Origin: Gemmatimonadota bacterium
Lineage (GTDB): Bacteria > Gemmatimonadota > Gemmatimonadetes > Longimicrobiales > Gaopeijiaceae
DNA: 17,553 nt
NCBI GenBank assembly: GCA_026713345.1
Contig: JAPOOQ010000515.1
Coordinates: forward strand, 1-17,553
Reading direction: 5' to 3'
Positions 6,681-14,190 of this stretch are shown in pieces. Below the pieces are notes generated by a model. The model saw only the letters and a program-made list of their open reading frames with translations, was not told the origin of the DNA and searched no databases. Position 1 is the stretch's first letter, and each line of letters starts with the position of its first letter. Position numbers and translations under genes: made by a program.

Positions 6681-8570
6681 CTACAACCCCCACCGCTCCT
6701 GCAACACCGCCACCGACGCCAGCATCAGCAGCAGCGAATCCACCGACCCACGCTCCCGCTCGCCCACCCCCCCCAGCCCGTCCAGCACCCCCCCCACCGC
6801 CGCCACATCCACGAACGGCACGGCCTTGAGCGCGTCGCCCCGCAGCGTGTCCTGCAGGAAGTCGTGCAGCGGCCCGTCCGTACCGACGGCCGACGGCGCC
6901 ATGAACGGCCGCTTCACCGCGCCGTACACCGCGTCCGGGATGTGGGGGCGCATGGCCTCGCGCAGGAGGTGCTTTTCGCGGGGATGGTCGGTGAGCAGCG
7001 CGAGCGGGAGGCGGTTCAGGTGCTCGAAGAGGTGGTGGTCGAGGAAGGGGAGCCGGACCTCGACGCCGTGCGCCATGTCGAGCCGGTCTGCGGCCATGTG
7101 GTAGTTGGCGAAGATCGAGTGCAGCCAGAGGTAGAGGAGCTGCCGGGCCGGTTCGCGCCGGGAGATGGCGGCCGCCGCCTTGCAGCGGCGGTAGTAGGTG
7201 CGGTAGGGGTCGTAGCCGTCGAAGCCGTGCAGGAAGTCGCGTGAGCAGACCGACTGGATGAGGCCGAGGCCGCCCGAGAGCCGCGTGAAGAGCGAGGGGG
7301 CCGCCGGGAGGAGGAGCGCGAGGCGGGCGAGCCAGGGGGAGACGGCGGCCAGGGTGGGGTGGTGGCGTCGGGGGGAGCGCAGGAGTCCCGACAGGATGCG
7401 CAGGATCCTGGCCGGTCCGAGGCCGCCGCGGGACGCACCGGCAGCCGCGCGCAGGAACTCGTAGCCGAAGAAGGCTTCGTCGGCGCCCTCGCCAGCCAGT
7501 ACCGAGCGGTAGCCGGCTTCGCGCACGCCCCGGCTGAGCAGGTAGCGCGCCGCGCCGTGGGTGTTGAACTGAAGCGTCTCGGCGTGCCAGACGGCGTCTG
7601 CGAAGTGGTCGGCCAGATCGGCGTCGCCGAGCATGACGACGGTGTGGTCGGCGTTCGCGGCGGCGGCCGCTTCCCGTGCGCCGTCGCTCTCGTCGAATTC
7701 GCGCCGCTCGAACCCGACGGTGAAGGCGGCGACCGGGCCGTCCGTGCAGGTGGCCGCCACGCCCAGGACGGAGGACGAGTCCAGCCCGCCGCTGACCAGG
7801 CAGCCGACCGGGACCCCGGCGACCATGCGCAGCCGGATCGCTTCCTCGGTGAGCTCGCGGGCGCGTTCGACAGCGTCCGGCACCGGGCCCCTCCGCCGCG
7901 GCGACGCCGGCAGGTCCCAGTAGCGCTCCAGTCGCACCGTTCCGTTGCCCGCCCGCATCATATGTCCCGGCGGCACCTGCCGAATCCCCTTGAAGAGCGA
8001 CCGCCTTTCATCCGGGCAGGCGAGCAGCCAGTGGTACACGCCGCTCTCGTCCCATGCCCGCGTCACCCCTGCTGCGAAGAGCGCCTTCGCTTCGGACGCG
8101 AGGTAGAGCGCGCCATCGTGCTCCGCGTAGAAGAGCGGCTTGAGGCCGAAACGGTCGCGCGCCGCGAAGAGGGTGCCGGCCTCCTCGTCCCAGATTACGA
8201 AGGCGAACTGGCCGCGCAGGTGTTCCAGGCAGTCGGCGCCATGGTCCTCATAGAGGTGGAGCGCGATCTCGCTGTCGGAGCGGGTGCGGAAGCGGTGCCC
8301 CTTCGCTTCGAGCTCTGCGCGGATGCGCTTGAAGTCGTAGAACTGGCCGTTCACGATGATGTGCAGCCGCCCGTCCTCGCTGGCCATCGGCTGGTGGCCC
8401 TCGGGGTCGTTGATCACCAGGAGCCGGTGGCCCAGAGCGATTCTGCCGCTCGGAGAAACCCAGGTGCGTTCCGCGTCCGGCCCACGATGCCGCAAGGCTC
8501 CGGTGGCGCGGCGGAGAGCTCCCGCGTCCACGGGCCCGCCAGGGGACAGGATCGCTGCAATGCCGCACAT
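6681..8570 (-). CDS. asnB: asparagine synthetase (glutamine-hydrolysing), AsnB family
   Basis: A 629-residue cytoplasmic enzyme of the AsnB family: glutamine is hydrolysed in an N-terminal Ntn domain and the ammonia is used in a C-terminal ATP domain to amidate an AMP-activated carboxylate. Cys2 follows the initiator Met (MCGI). RHRGPD (27-32), GHRLLVIND (47-55), N74-G75 (NGQFYD, replacing the common NGEIYN), SDSE (98-101) and RDRFGLKP (138-145) complete the glutaminase site. The PP-loop SGGLDSS is at 260-266 and GEGADE at 360-365. Length is normal for the Bacillus/actinobacterial type. The start lies 9 nt after the HTTM gene stop with AGAGGG upstream, so the two are co-transcribed. That pairing suggests amidation of something other than free aspartate is possible. 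The gene symbol reflects the family, not a proven substrate. Confidence 0.9.
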   Translation of the reverse strand: MCGIAAILSPGGPVDAGALRRATGALRHRGPDAERTWVSPSGRIALGHRLLVINDPEGHQPMASEDGRLHIIVNGQFYDFKRIRAELEAKGHRFRTRSDSEIALHLYEDHGADCLEHLRGQFAFVIWDEEAGTLFAARDRFGLKPLFYAEHDGALYLASEAKALFAAGVTRAWDESGVYHWLLACPDERRSLFKGIRQVPPGHMMRAGNGTVRLERYWDLPASPRRRGPVPDAVERARELTEEAIRLRMVAGVPVGCLVSGGLDSSSVLGVAATCTDGPVAAFTVGFERREFDESDGAREAAAAANADHTVVMLGDADLADHFADAVWHAETLQFNTHGAARYLLSRGVREAGYRSVLAGEGADEAFFGYEFLRAAAGASRGGLGPARILRILSGLLRSPRRHHPTLAAVSPWLARLALLLPAAPSLFTRLSGGLGLIQSVCSRDFLHGFDGYDPYRTYYRRCKAAAAISRREPARQLLYLWLHSIFANYHMAADRLDMAHGVEVRLPFLDHHLFEHLNRLPLALLTDHPREKHLLREAMRPHIPDAVYGAVKRPFMAPSAVGTDGPLHDFLQDTLRGDALKAVPFVDVAAVGGVLDGLGGVGERERGSVDSLLLMLASVAVLQERWGL

Positions 8571-8579
8571 GGTCGCCCT

Positions 8580-10079
8580 CTACCCCTCTTCCTTCGGATG
8601 TTGCATGACGGCCTTGCCACCGCGGCAGGTGAAGCGCATCTGCGGCTGCCACACGCCCTGGGTCAACTCAAGATTATCCTTGGTGACCCGCTGGACGATC
8701 GCGACCGCGTCGATCGTGCCCGCGTCGGGGTGCGCGCGGGCGTAGCGGCGGGCGTGTCGGATGAGGAGCGAGCGGCGGACCTGGTCGAGCTGGCCGGGGC
8801 TCATCCGCATCCAGATGTTGCCGACAAGGTACGACTGGAGGAGGAGGTGGCGCATGGTCCGGGGGAAGAGGGCGTCGGCGTCGGTCGGCGCGTTATAACC
8901 ACCGACCCGCGTGACCTCGAAGCGCACGTGGTGGTTGCGCTCGTCGACCCAGTCGAAGAGGCGGTAGCTCTGGAAGATGCCGAACATCCAGAGGAGGGCG
9001 CGGACCGGGTTGTCCCAGCCGCTCGACGAATATCGGGGGCGGAGTCGGCGTCCGGTGTTGGCGGCTTCCCAGACGATCTGGATCACGATCAGCGCGACGA
9101 GGGAGAGTGCGATCCAGCCGGCGGGGCCGAGGCCGGCGGCTCCTGCAGCCTCCACCGGCGCCACCCCCAGCCATCCCTGCATGATTTCGGGCGCGAGGGC
9201 GAGGGGGATCGCGGCGAGCATCGCCGAGTTGGAGTACGGGATCTTGAGCGTAAACGCGATCCCGGGGTGGAAGACGATGGCCCCCGCGACCAGCAGCCAC
9301 TTGAGCACCGAGCCCGGCGGCAGCACGAAGATGAGCGCGAAGAGGGGCTCGAGGATCAGCGCGGCCCAGGTCACGAGTCGGAGCGGGGTGCGCCAGCGCA
9401 GGGTCCAGAATCCGGGCGCGCGGGCGATCGGCATGCGGAGCGCGGAGTGCATCGCGGAGCCGTCGCGCCACATCGGGCTCGTGAACTTGTACAGTCCGGC
9501 GACGATGTAGACGAGCGCCATGTTCGCGATGAAGGCGCGGGGGGCGGCGCCGGGGACGGTAGCGGCGAGCCAGGTGTCCAGGACCGGGGTGCCCGCGGCG
9601 GCCGCGCTTCCGAGCCCGGTCGCCGGGGGCCCCGATGCACCCGCGATCAGATCCGGCACGTTCAGCGTGCTCCCCACCGGCAGCAGCACGATCCACAGGC
9701 AGAAGATGTGGATCATGGCGTCGTCGAGGTAGCTGGCGAGCACGTTCCAGCGCAGGGTGGACAACGCCGCCAGAAAGAGGAACGCTCCGGCCGGGCGGGG
9801 ATGGAAGCCCGCGACGACCATGAGCGCCGCCACGCACGCGCAGACGAAGACCGCGCGGAACAGCGCGCCGGGCATCCCCGGCTGAAAGAGGCTCACGCGG
9901 ATGGGAGGGAAGAGCCGACACAGCAGCCCGTGGTCGATCAGGCCGTCGGGGTCGCTGAAGTCGCGCGCCTGCCTGAGCGTGTTGAAGAAGTAGACGAAGA
10001 GGACCCCGCCGATGATGATCCGCCCGATGTCGAGCGGCAGCGCATGGAAGTCGGTTGCCAGGCGTTCCATCACACCCAT
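8580..10079 (-). CDS. HTTM-domain (vitamin K-dependent gamma-carboxylase-like) multi-pass membrane protein
   Basis: A 499-residue integral membrane protein. Hydrophobic segments lie at about 20-34, 75-91, 97-109, 120-136, 182-199, 234-254, 259-275, 285-298, 320-337 and 360-370, with a soluble C-terminal region of about 130 residues. The block GLYKFTSPMWRDGSAM (195-210) matches the core of HTTM/gamma-carboxylase proteins. From memory, K198 falls where human GGCX has its catalytic Lys218. The family in bacteria is largely uncharacterised, so carboxylase activity is not established. The ATG at 10079 is preferred to the longer frame from 10205, whose extra residues are Pro/Arg-rich. A GGAG sequence lies 10 nt before it; another ATG is at 10070. 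It is first in a two-gene unit with asnB. Confidence 0.75.
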   Translation of the reverse strand: MGVMERLATDFHALPLDIGRIIIGGVLFVYFFNTLRQARDFSDPDGLIDHGLLCRLFPPIRVSLFQPGMPGALFRAVFVCACVAALMVVAGFHPRPAGAFLFLAALSTLRWNVLASYLDDAMIHIFCLWIVLLPVGSTLNVPDLIAGASGPPATGLGSAAAAGTPVLDTWLAATVPGAAPRAFIANMALVYIVAGLYKFTSPMWRDGSAMHSALRMPIARAPGFWTLRWRTPLRLVTWAALILEPLFALIFVLPPGSVLKWLLVAGAIVFHPGIAFTLKIPYSNSAMLAAIPLALAPEIMQGWLGVAPVEAAGAAGLGPAGWIALSLVALIVIQIVWEAANTGRRLRPRYSSSGWDNPVRALLWMFGIFQSYRLFDWVDERNHHVRFEVTRVGGYNAPTDADALFPRTMRHLLLQSYLVGNIWMRMSPGQLDQVRRSLLIRHARRYARAHPDAGTIDAVAIVQRVTKDNLELTQGVWQPQMRFTCRGGKAVMQHPKEEG

Positions 10080-10177
10080 CGGGGTTGGGCTCCTGGGCTG
10101 GGGGGTTGTTGGCCGCGGGTGACGCGGAGTGGTGGAAAATCTACAAGCGTGTCGGGATGTGCCGGGAAAACGTTGCC

Positions 10178-10200
10178 GATTGTCATTCGGATTGACAATC
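10178..10200. promoter_or_regulatory. inverted repeat in the divergent HTTM / ATPase intergenic region
   Basis: GATTGTCA (10178-10185) and TGACAATC (10193-10200) form perfect 8-nt arms around a 7-nt spacer, in the AT-richest part of the 164-nt gap between the HTTM gene and the ATPase gene. The repeat contains -35-like hexamers on both strands (TTGACA on +, TTGTCA on -), but I find no convincing -10 box. It may be an operator shared by both promoters. Confidence 0.5.
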
Positions 10201-10243
10201 TGCAAGGTGTCGGTGAGCTTGGGGTCGGAAAGGAGGGGGAAGC

Positions 10244-11416
10244 GTGTCTGTCATCGCTCGTAACCTCGCGGGACCGCTGCTGGACCGCATGCGGCACTAT
10301 CCAGTCGTCACCGTCACGGGTCCGAGGCAGTCCGGCAAGACCACGCTATGTCGAACCGTGTGTTCCGATCGGCCGTACGTCTCGCTCGAGGGAATGGACA
10401 TGCGCACCTACGCGATCGAGGACCCGCGCGGGTTCCTCCGCGAGTACCGTGACGGAGCCGTGATCGATGAGGTGCAGCGGGCCCCGGATCTTCCCTCCTA
10501 TCTCCAGGAGGTCGTGGATCAGGAGCCGGAGCCGGGCCGGTTCGTGCTCACCGGTTCGCAACACTTCGGGCTCAGCGAGGCGGTGAACCAATCGCTGGCC
10601 GGTCGCACCGGTGTGCTGCATCTGCTGCCCCCCGGGCTCGACGAACTGGCGCGCTTCGGAGGTCCGGAACGTGGCCTGCTTGAGGTGATGTGGACCGGTG
10701 CCTATCCCCGAATCCACGACCGCGGCATTCCACCGGACATATGGCTGCGGGACTATTTCGCCACGTACGTGGAGCGCGATGTCCGGTCGCTCCGCAACGT
10801 GACGAACCTTGAGGCGTTCTCTGCGTTCGTGCGGATGGCCGCTGGACGAACCGCAACCGAGGTCAACCTTTCCGCGATCGCGGGCGATGTCGGAGTCCGC
10901 CACAACACCGTTCGTGCCTGGATGTCCGTTCTCGAGGCCGGTTTCCTGGTCTTTCGACTGCCGGCGTATCGGAGGAACGTGCGAAAGCGTCAGATCAAGG
11001 CGCCGAAGCTGCACTTCCTGGACTCGGGGCTGGTGTGCCACCTGCTCGGAATCCGGTCCCCCGAAGAGCTGCGCCATCATCCCCTGCGCGGCCAGGTCTT
11101 CGAGAGCTGGGTGGCTGCCGAAGTCTTCAAGGTCCGGACCCACCGGGGTGAGGAGCCCCGGCTGAGACACTACCGGGCCGCTGGCACGGAGGTTGATCTC
11201 GTGATCGAGATGGGTGGCCGGATCACCCTTGTCGAGGCCAAGGCCGGAAGCACCGTCACCCCGCGCTTTCTTTCAGGGATGCGCAGGTTGGGCGGCGAAC
11301 TTGAGAGTTCCGGATTCGCTGTGGACAGGCGGCTGGTATACGGGGGCGACCGCCGGCAGTCCCGCGGTGAGACGGAGGTAATCCCGTGGAACCGGCTGCT
11401 GGAGGTCGGTTGGTAA
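10244..11416 (+). CDS. AAA-type ATPase with DUF4143 C-terminal domain
   Basis: A 390-residue cytoplasmic ATPase of the large AAA_14/DUF4143 group, common in bacteria and archaea and without an agreed function. Walker A is GPRQSGKTT (26-34), Walker B is AVIDE (D75, E76) and the sensor is LTGSQ (102-106). A winged-helix-like region with SAIAGDVGVRHNTVRAW follows at about residues 212-228. The C-terminal domain has a restriction-endonuclease-like pattern: FESWVAAE, then D318, E331 and K333 (EVDLVI...VEAK). The start is GTG, with a strong AAAGGAGGGGG just before it (10229-10239). The gene stands alone, divergent from the HTTM-asnB unit. Such solo ATPases are often horizontally exchanged and sit beside variable genes. 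A defence role is possible but unproven. Confidence 0.85.
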   Translation: MSVIARNLAGPLLDRMRHYPVVTVTGPRQSGKTTLCRTVCSDRPYVSLEGMDMRTYAIEDPRGFLREYRDGAVIDEVQRAPDLPSYLQEVVDQEPEPGRFVLTGSQHFGLSEAVNQSLAGRTGVLHLLPPGLDELARFGGPERGLLEVMWTGAYPRIHDRGIPPDIWLRDYFATYVERDVRSLRNVTNLEAFSAFVRMAAGRTATEVNLSAIAGDVGVRHNTVRAWMSVLEAGFLVFRLPAYRRNVRKRQIKAPKLHFLDSGLVCHLLGIRSPEELRHHPLRGQVFESWVAAEVFKVRTHRGEEPRLRHYRAAGTEVDLVIEMGGRITLVEAKAGSTVTPRFLSGMRRLGGELESSGFAVDRRLVYGGDRRQSRGETEVIPWNRLLEVGW

Positions 11417-11428
11417 GCCTCGGCGTCG

Positions 11429-11459
11429 ATCTTGCGGCAACAAAATCTTGCGGCAACAA
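11429..11459. repeat. 15-bp tandem direct repeat
   Basis: ATCTTGCGGCAACAA occurs at 11429-11443 and again at 11445-11459, separated by a single A. It lies right after the ATPase stop and just before the orphan propeller tail, at what seems to be a rearrangement junction. Confidence 0.85.
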
Positions 11460-11471
11460 GAGGGGGAGGAG

Positions 11472-11597
11472 CGGGGTACAATACGCAGGATCGTGGTGCC
11501 GGAATCGTTCAGACCCCGGGACGTCAACGCCACACAAGTCTGGGGGATCCGGCACGACGAAATGGACGTGCAGTACGTCGCCGGCCTGCGCCTGGTT
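11472..11597 (+). pseudogene. orphan 3' tail of a beta-propeller gene
   Basis: Forty-two codons read as a copy of the C-terminus of the next gene (12684-12809). About 32 of 42 residues agree, including DVNAT, VWGIR and DVQYVAGLRLV. The copy has lost everything upstream of this tail and has no stop codon at the end; its frame runs on through a Shine-Dalgarno into the intact gene's ATG. I read it as the remnant of a tandem paralogue removed by recombination. A fused longer protein starting at TTG 11448 is formally possible but unlikely, because a full lipoprotein signal begins at 11619. Confidence 0.75.
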
Positions 11598-11618
11598 CCC
11601 CACGGAGGAGAAATCACC

Positions 11619-12818
11619 ATGACGAAGCAGATCGCCGCAATGAGAGCGCTTGTCGCGTGGACCATTCCCGTCTGCGCGCTCGCCGCGTGCTCAGATGCGC
11701 CCACCATCACGCTCACCCCCGCCGAGGACTGGACGGCCGAAGCCGAGTACGAATTCGGCGACCAACTGGAGGGCGACGCGCTGTTCGGCCGGATCGTCAG
11801 CGTACGGCCCGCAGCCGACGGATCCCGGGTATATGTACTGGACGCCGGCGCCTCCGAGGTGATGATCTGGACGCCTGACGGAACCCTGATCTCACGGGTG
11901 GGGAGACCGGGCGAAGGGCCTGGTGAGTTCTCGGTCCCCCGTTCCCTGGCCGTCTTTGAAGACCGGTTCCGGGTCGGCGACAACCGTCGCTACACCACCT
12001 TCGCTCTCGACGGCGAAGTCGTGGAGACCGAAGCTTTCCCACCGCCGGGATCCGGGATCGTATCCTTCGCGGGGTACTATGGCTTCTCGATGTTCGACGA
12101 CGGGAGCATAGTGGCCGTTCCCCCTTCTCCCGACTGGATGTGGGACGGCTCGGAACCGGACCAGGAGTCGGCAAATCTGCCGGTGCTGCGGATCTCACAG
12201 GACGGCGGCTCCTGGGGCCGCGATACGGTGGGCGTGCTGAGCTTCCGCAATGTGTTCTCTTCCTTCTCCGTCTCAGGGACTCCGAACACAATCATGCAGC
12301 CCTGGGTTCCGCCCGACGATCTTGCCATGGACCCCCGGAACGGCAGCGTGGTTTTCAACCGGCCGGTGCCCCAACACCCGGGGATGCTGGAGCTCATCGA
12401 GGTGTCGACTGCGGGGGACACGATCTGGTCGCGCAGAGTCCAACTCCCGCCCATCCCGCTCACCGCGGAGGATATCCGGAGCGAGGTGTACCTGGAGGCG
12501 ACCCGAAGGTTCGGGGACAGCATACCCTCACCAATGGACAGGCGCAGCATTCGTAGCGCGTACATCATTCCGGAGTTCTGGCCGGCCAATCGGCGGATCG
12601 AGCTCATGTCGAACGGCGAGATCTGGTTCCAGCCGGCCGGGCAGGAGAACCCGGGTGTCTGGTACGCCGTGCTGAAGGGCGAGGGCGGACCGATCCGGCG
12701 ACTCGTCCTGCCCGAGCGGTTTGCGCCCATGGACGTGAACGCCACCCACGTGTGGGGGATCCGTCGCGACGAGCTCGACGTGCAGTACGTTGCGGGGCTG
12801 AGGCTGGTGCGCTCATAG
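11619..12818 (+). CDS. 6-bladed beta-propeller lipoprotein
   Basis: A 399-residue protein with a lipoprotein signal (ALAAC, acylated Cys24), so membrane-anchored outside the cytoplasm. The start is fixed by GGAGGAG at 11604-11610, 8 nt before the ATG. After the signal come propeller-style repeats. The clearest is VYVLDAGASEVMIW, GTLISRVGRPGEGPGEF, then SLAVFEDRFRVGDN, which is the signature of the 6-bladed NHL-like lipoproteins abundant in some soil and marine phyla. The C-terminal block DVNATHVWGI...DVQYVAGLRLV is duplicated upstream. No catalytic motif is visible; a binding or scaffold role is usual but unproven. It lies 7 nt before the FAD oxidoreductase gene and could share its transcript. 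Confidence 0.8.
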   Translation: MTKQIAAMRALVAWTIPVCALAACSDAPTITLTPAEDWTAEAEYEFGDQLEGDALFGRIVSVRPAADGSRVYVLDAGASEVMIWTPDGTLISRVGRPGEGPGEFSVPRSLAVFEDRFRVGDNRRYTTFALDGEVVETEAFPPPGSGIVSFAGYYGFSMFDDGSIVAVPPSPDWMWDGSEPDQESANLPVLRISQDGGSWGRDTVGVLSFRNVFSSFSVSGTPNTIMQPWVPPDDLAMDPRNGSVVFNRPVPQHPGMLELIEVSTAGDTIWSRRVQLPPIPLTAEDIRSEVYLEATRRFGDSIPSPMDRRSIRSAYIIPEFWPANRRIELMSNGEIWFQPAGQENPGVWYAVLKGEGGPIRRLVLPERFAPMDVNATHVWGIRRDELDVQYVAGLRLVRS

Positions 12819-12825
12819 TGAGCGC

Positions 12826-14133
12826 ATGAGCCACGATTACGACGCGATCATCATCGGAGCCGGCGTCATCGGCGTCTGCACGAGCTTCGAACTGGCAAAG
12901 CGCGGCTACCGCACCCTCAACGTGGACAAGCAGCCCGCCGCCGGGTCCGGTTCGACCTGCAACACCTGCGCGATCATCCGGCTGCACTACTCCACTCCGG
13001 ACGGCTGCGCGATGGCCCGCGAAAGCTACTTTCATTGGCTGGACTGGGGGCGCTACCTGGGCGTGCCCGACGAGATGGGGCTGGCGAAGTACGTCAACAC
13101 GGGGTGCCTGGTCGTCAAGAACGACCGCAACCACGACCTGGTGAACGTGATGGCGGCCCTCGACGAACTCCATGTCGCCTACGAGGACCTCACGGCCGCC
13201 GGGGTCGCGGCCCGCTTCCCCTGGATCGACACGCGTTCGTACGGCCCGCCCGTCACGCCGGGGAACGAGCGCTTCGGCACACCCACCGGCGGCAACATCC
13301 GCGGCGCCGTCTACATCCCCGAGTCCGGTTACATCGACGATCCCACCCTGGCGTGCCACAACGTGCAGCGCGCGTGCGAGGCGCGGGGCGGGGAGTTCCG
13401 CTTCGGCGCCGAGGTGGTGGAGATTCCGAGTGAGGGGGAGCGCGTCGCCGGCGTCCGGCTGGCCGACGGCACCGAAATCCGCGCCCCCGTCGTCGTCAAC
13501 GTCGGCGGTCCCCACTCGGCGATCATCAACGGCATGGCCGGCGTGCTCGACGGGATGAACATCAGCACCCGTCCGCTCAAGCAGGAGGTCTGCTACGTCC
13601 CGGCCCCCGCCGACATGGACTACCATCAGATCGCCCCGCTCATCTCGGACGGCGACATCGGCTGCTATTCGCGTCCGACCACCGGCAACCACATCCTCAT
13701 CGGCTCCGAGGACCCCGAGTGCGACGTTCTGGAGTGGGTCGACGACCCCAACGACTACAACACCGGCTTCACCCACCAGTGGGAGACACAGGTGATGCGC
13801 GAGGCGCAGCGGGTGAAGGGTCTGGGGATCCCCGGCCAGACGGGCGGGCTGGTCGACCTCTACGACGTGTCCGACGACTGGATCCCGATCTACGACAAGT
13901 CCGACCTGCCGGGCTTCTACATGGCCGTCGGGACCTCGGGGAACCAGTTCAAGAACGCGCCGGTGGCGGGGAAGCTGATGGCGGAGCTGATTGAGCGCGT
14001 GGAGGGCGGCCACGACCACGACGCCGACCCGGTCACGATGCCGCTCAGGTACACTCGCAGGACCTGCGACATCGGCTTCTTCAGCCGGCGACGGCCGCTG
14101 AATCCGGATTCGTCGTATTCGGTGATCGGGTGA
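12826..14133 (+). CDS. FAD-dependent oxidoreductase of the DAO / sarcosine oxidase beta-like family
   Basis: A 435-residue flavoprotein with the dinucleotide-binding motif GAGVIG at 11-16 and the acidic/basic end of the second strand (NVDK). The DAO-family body follows, with PVVVNVGGPHS near the middle and GFYMAVGTSGNQFKNAPVAGK near the C-terminus. It heads the sox gene run, and the general architecture is that of amine or amino acid oxidases acting on N-methylated or secondary amines. At the position where SoxB carries its FMN-bearing histidine, this protein has D171 (YIDDP), so FMN attachment is not expected. The ATG lies 7 nt after the propeller gene stop, and no good Shine-Dalgarno is seen. 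The substrate is not determinable from sequence; sarcosine, dimethylglycine or an opine-like amine are options. Confidence 0.8.
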   Translation: MSHDYDAIIIGAGVIGVCTSFELAKRGYRTLNVDKQPAAGSGSTCNTCAIIRLHYSTPDGCAMARESYFHWLDWGRYLGVPDEMGLAKYVNTGCLVVKNDRNHDLVNVMAALDELHVAYEDLTAAGVAARFPWIDTRSYGPPVTPGNERFGTPTGGNIRGAVYIPESGYIDDPTLACHNVQRACEARGGEFRFGAEVVEIPSEGERVAGVRLADGTEIRAPVVVNVGGPHSAIINGMAGVLDGMNISTRPLKQEVCYVPAPADMDYHQIAPLISDGDIGCYSRPTTGNHILIGSEDPECDVLEWVDDPNDYNTGFTHQWETQVMREAQRVKGLGIPGQTGGLVDLYDVSDDWIPIYDKSDLPGFYMAVGTSGNQFKNAPVAGKLMAELIERVEGGHDHDADPVTMPLRYTRRTCDIGFFSRRRPLNPDSSYSVIG

Positions 14134-14190
14134 CGGACCGGCTGGCGGAGCGAGGCTCGCCGGGACTGAGCCGCTGACCGGGGCCCGCCG
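14134..14190 (+). other. 57-nt gap with a small bulged hairpin before soxB
   Basis: GGCGgAGC (14144-14151) pairs with GCTCGCC (14155-14161) through a one-base bulge and a GAG loop. No U run follows, so it is not a terminator. It may affect translation or mRNA processing between the two flavoprotein genes. Confidence 0.25.

Noticed and set aside
7359..10463. 1034-codon open frame on the + strand opposite asnB and HTTM
   Set aside because: Arg/Val/Gly/Ala-rich with no domain, and it spans two well-supported genes plus their promoter region; an effect of high GC.
11417..11618. Insertion-sequence remnant beside the ATPase
   Set aside because: No terminal inverted repeats or transposase sequence; the stretch is explained by a propeller-gene tail and a short tandem repeat.
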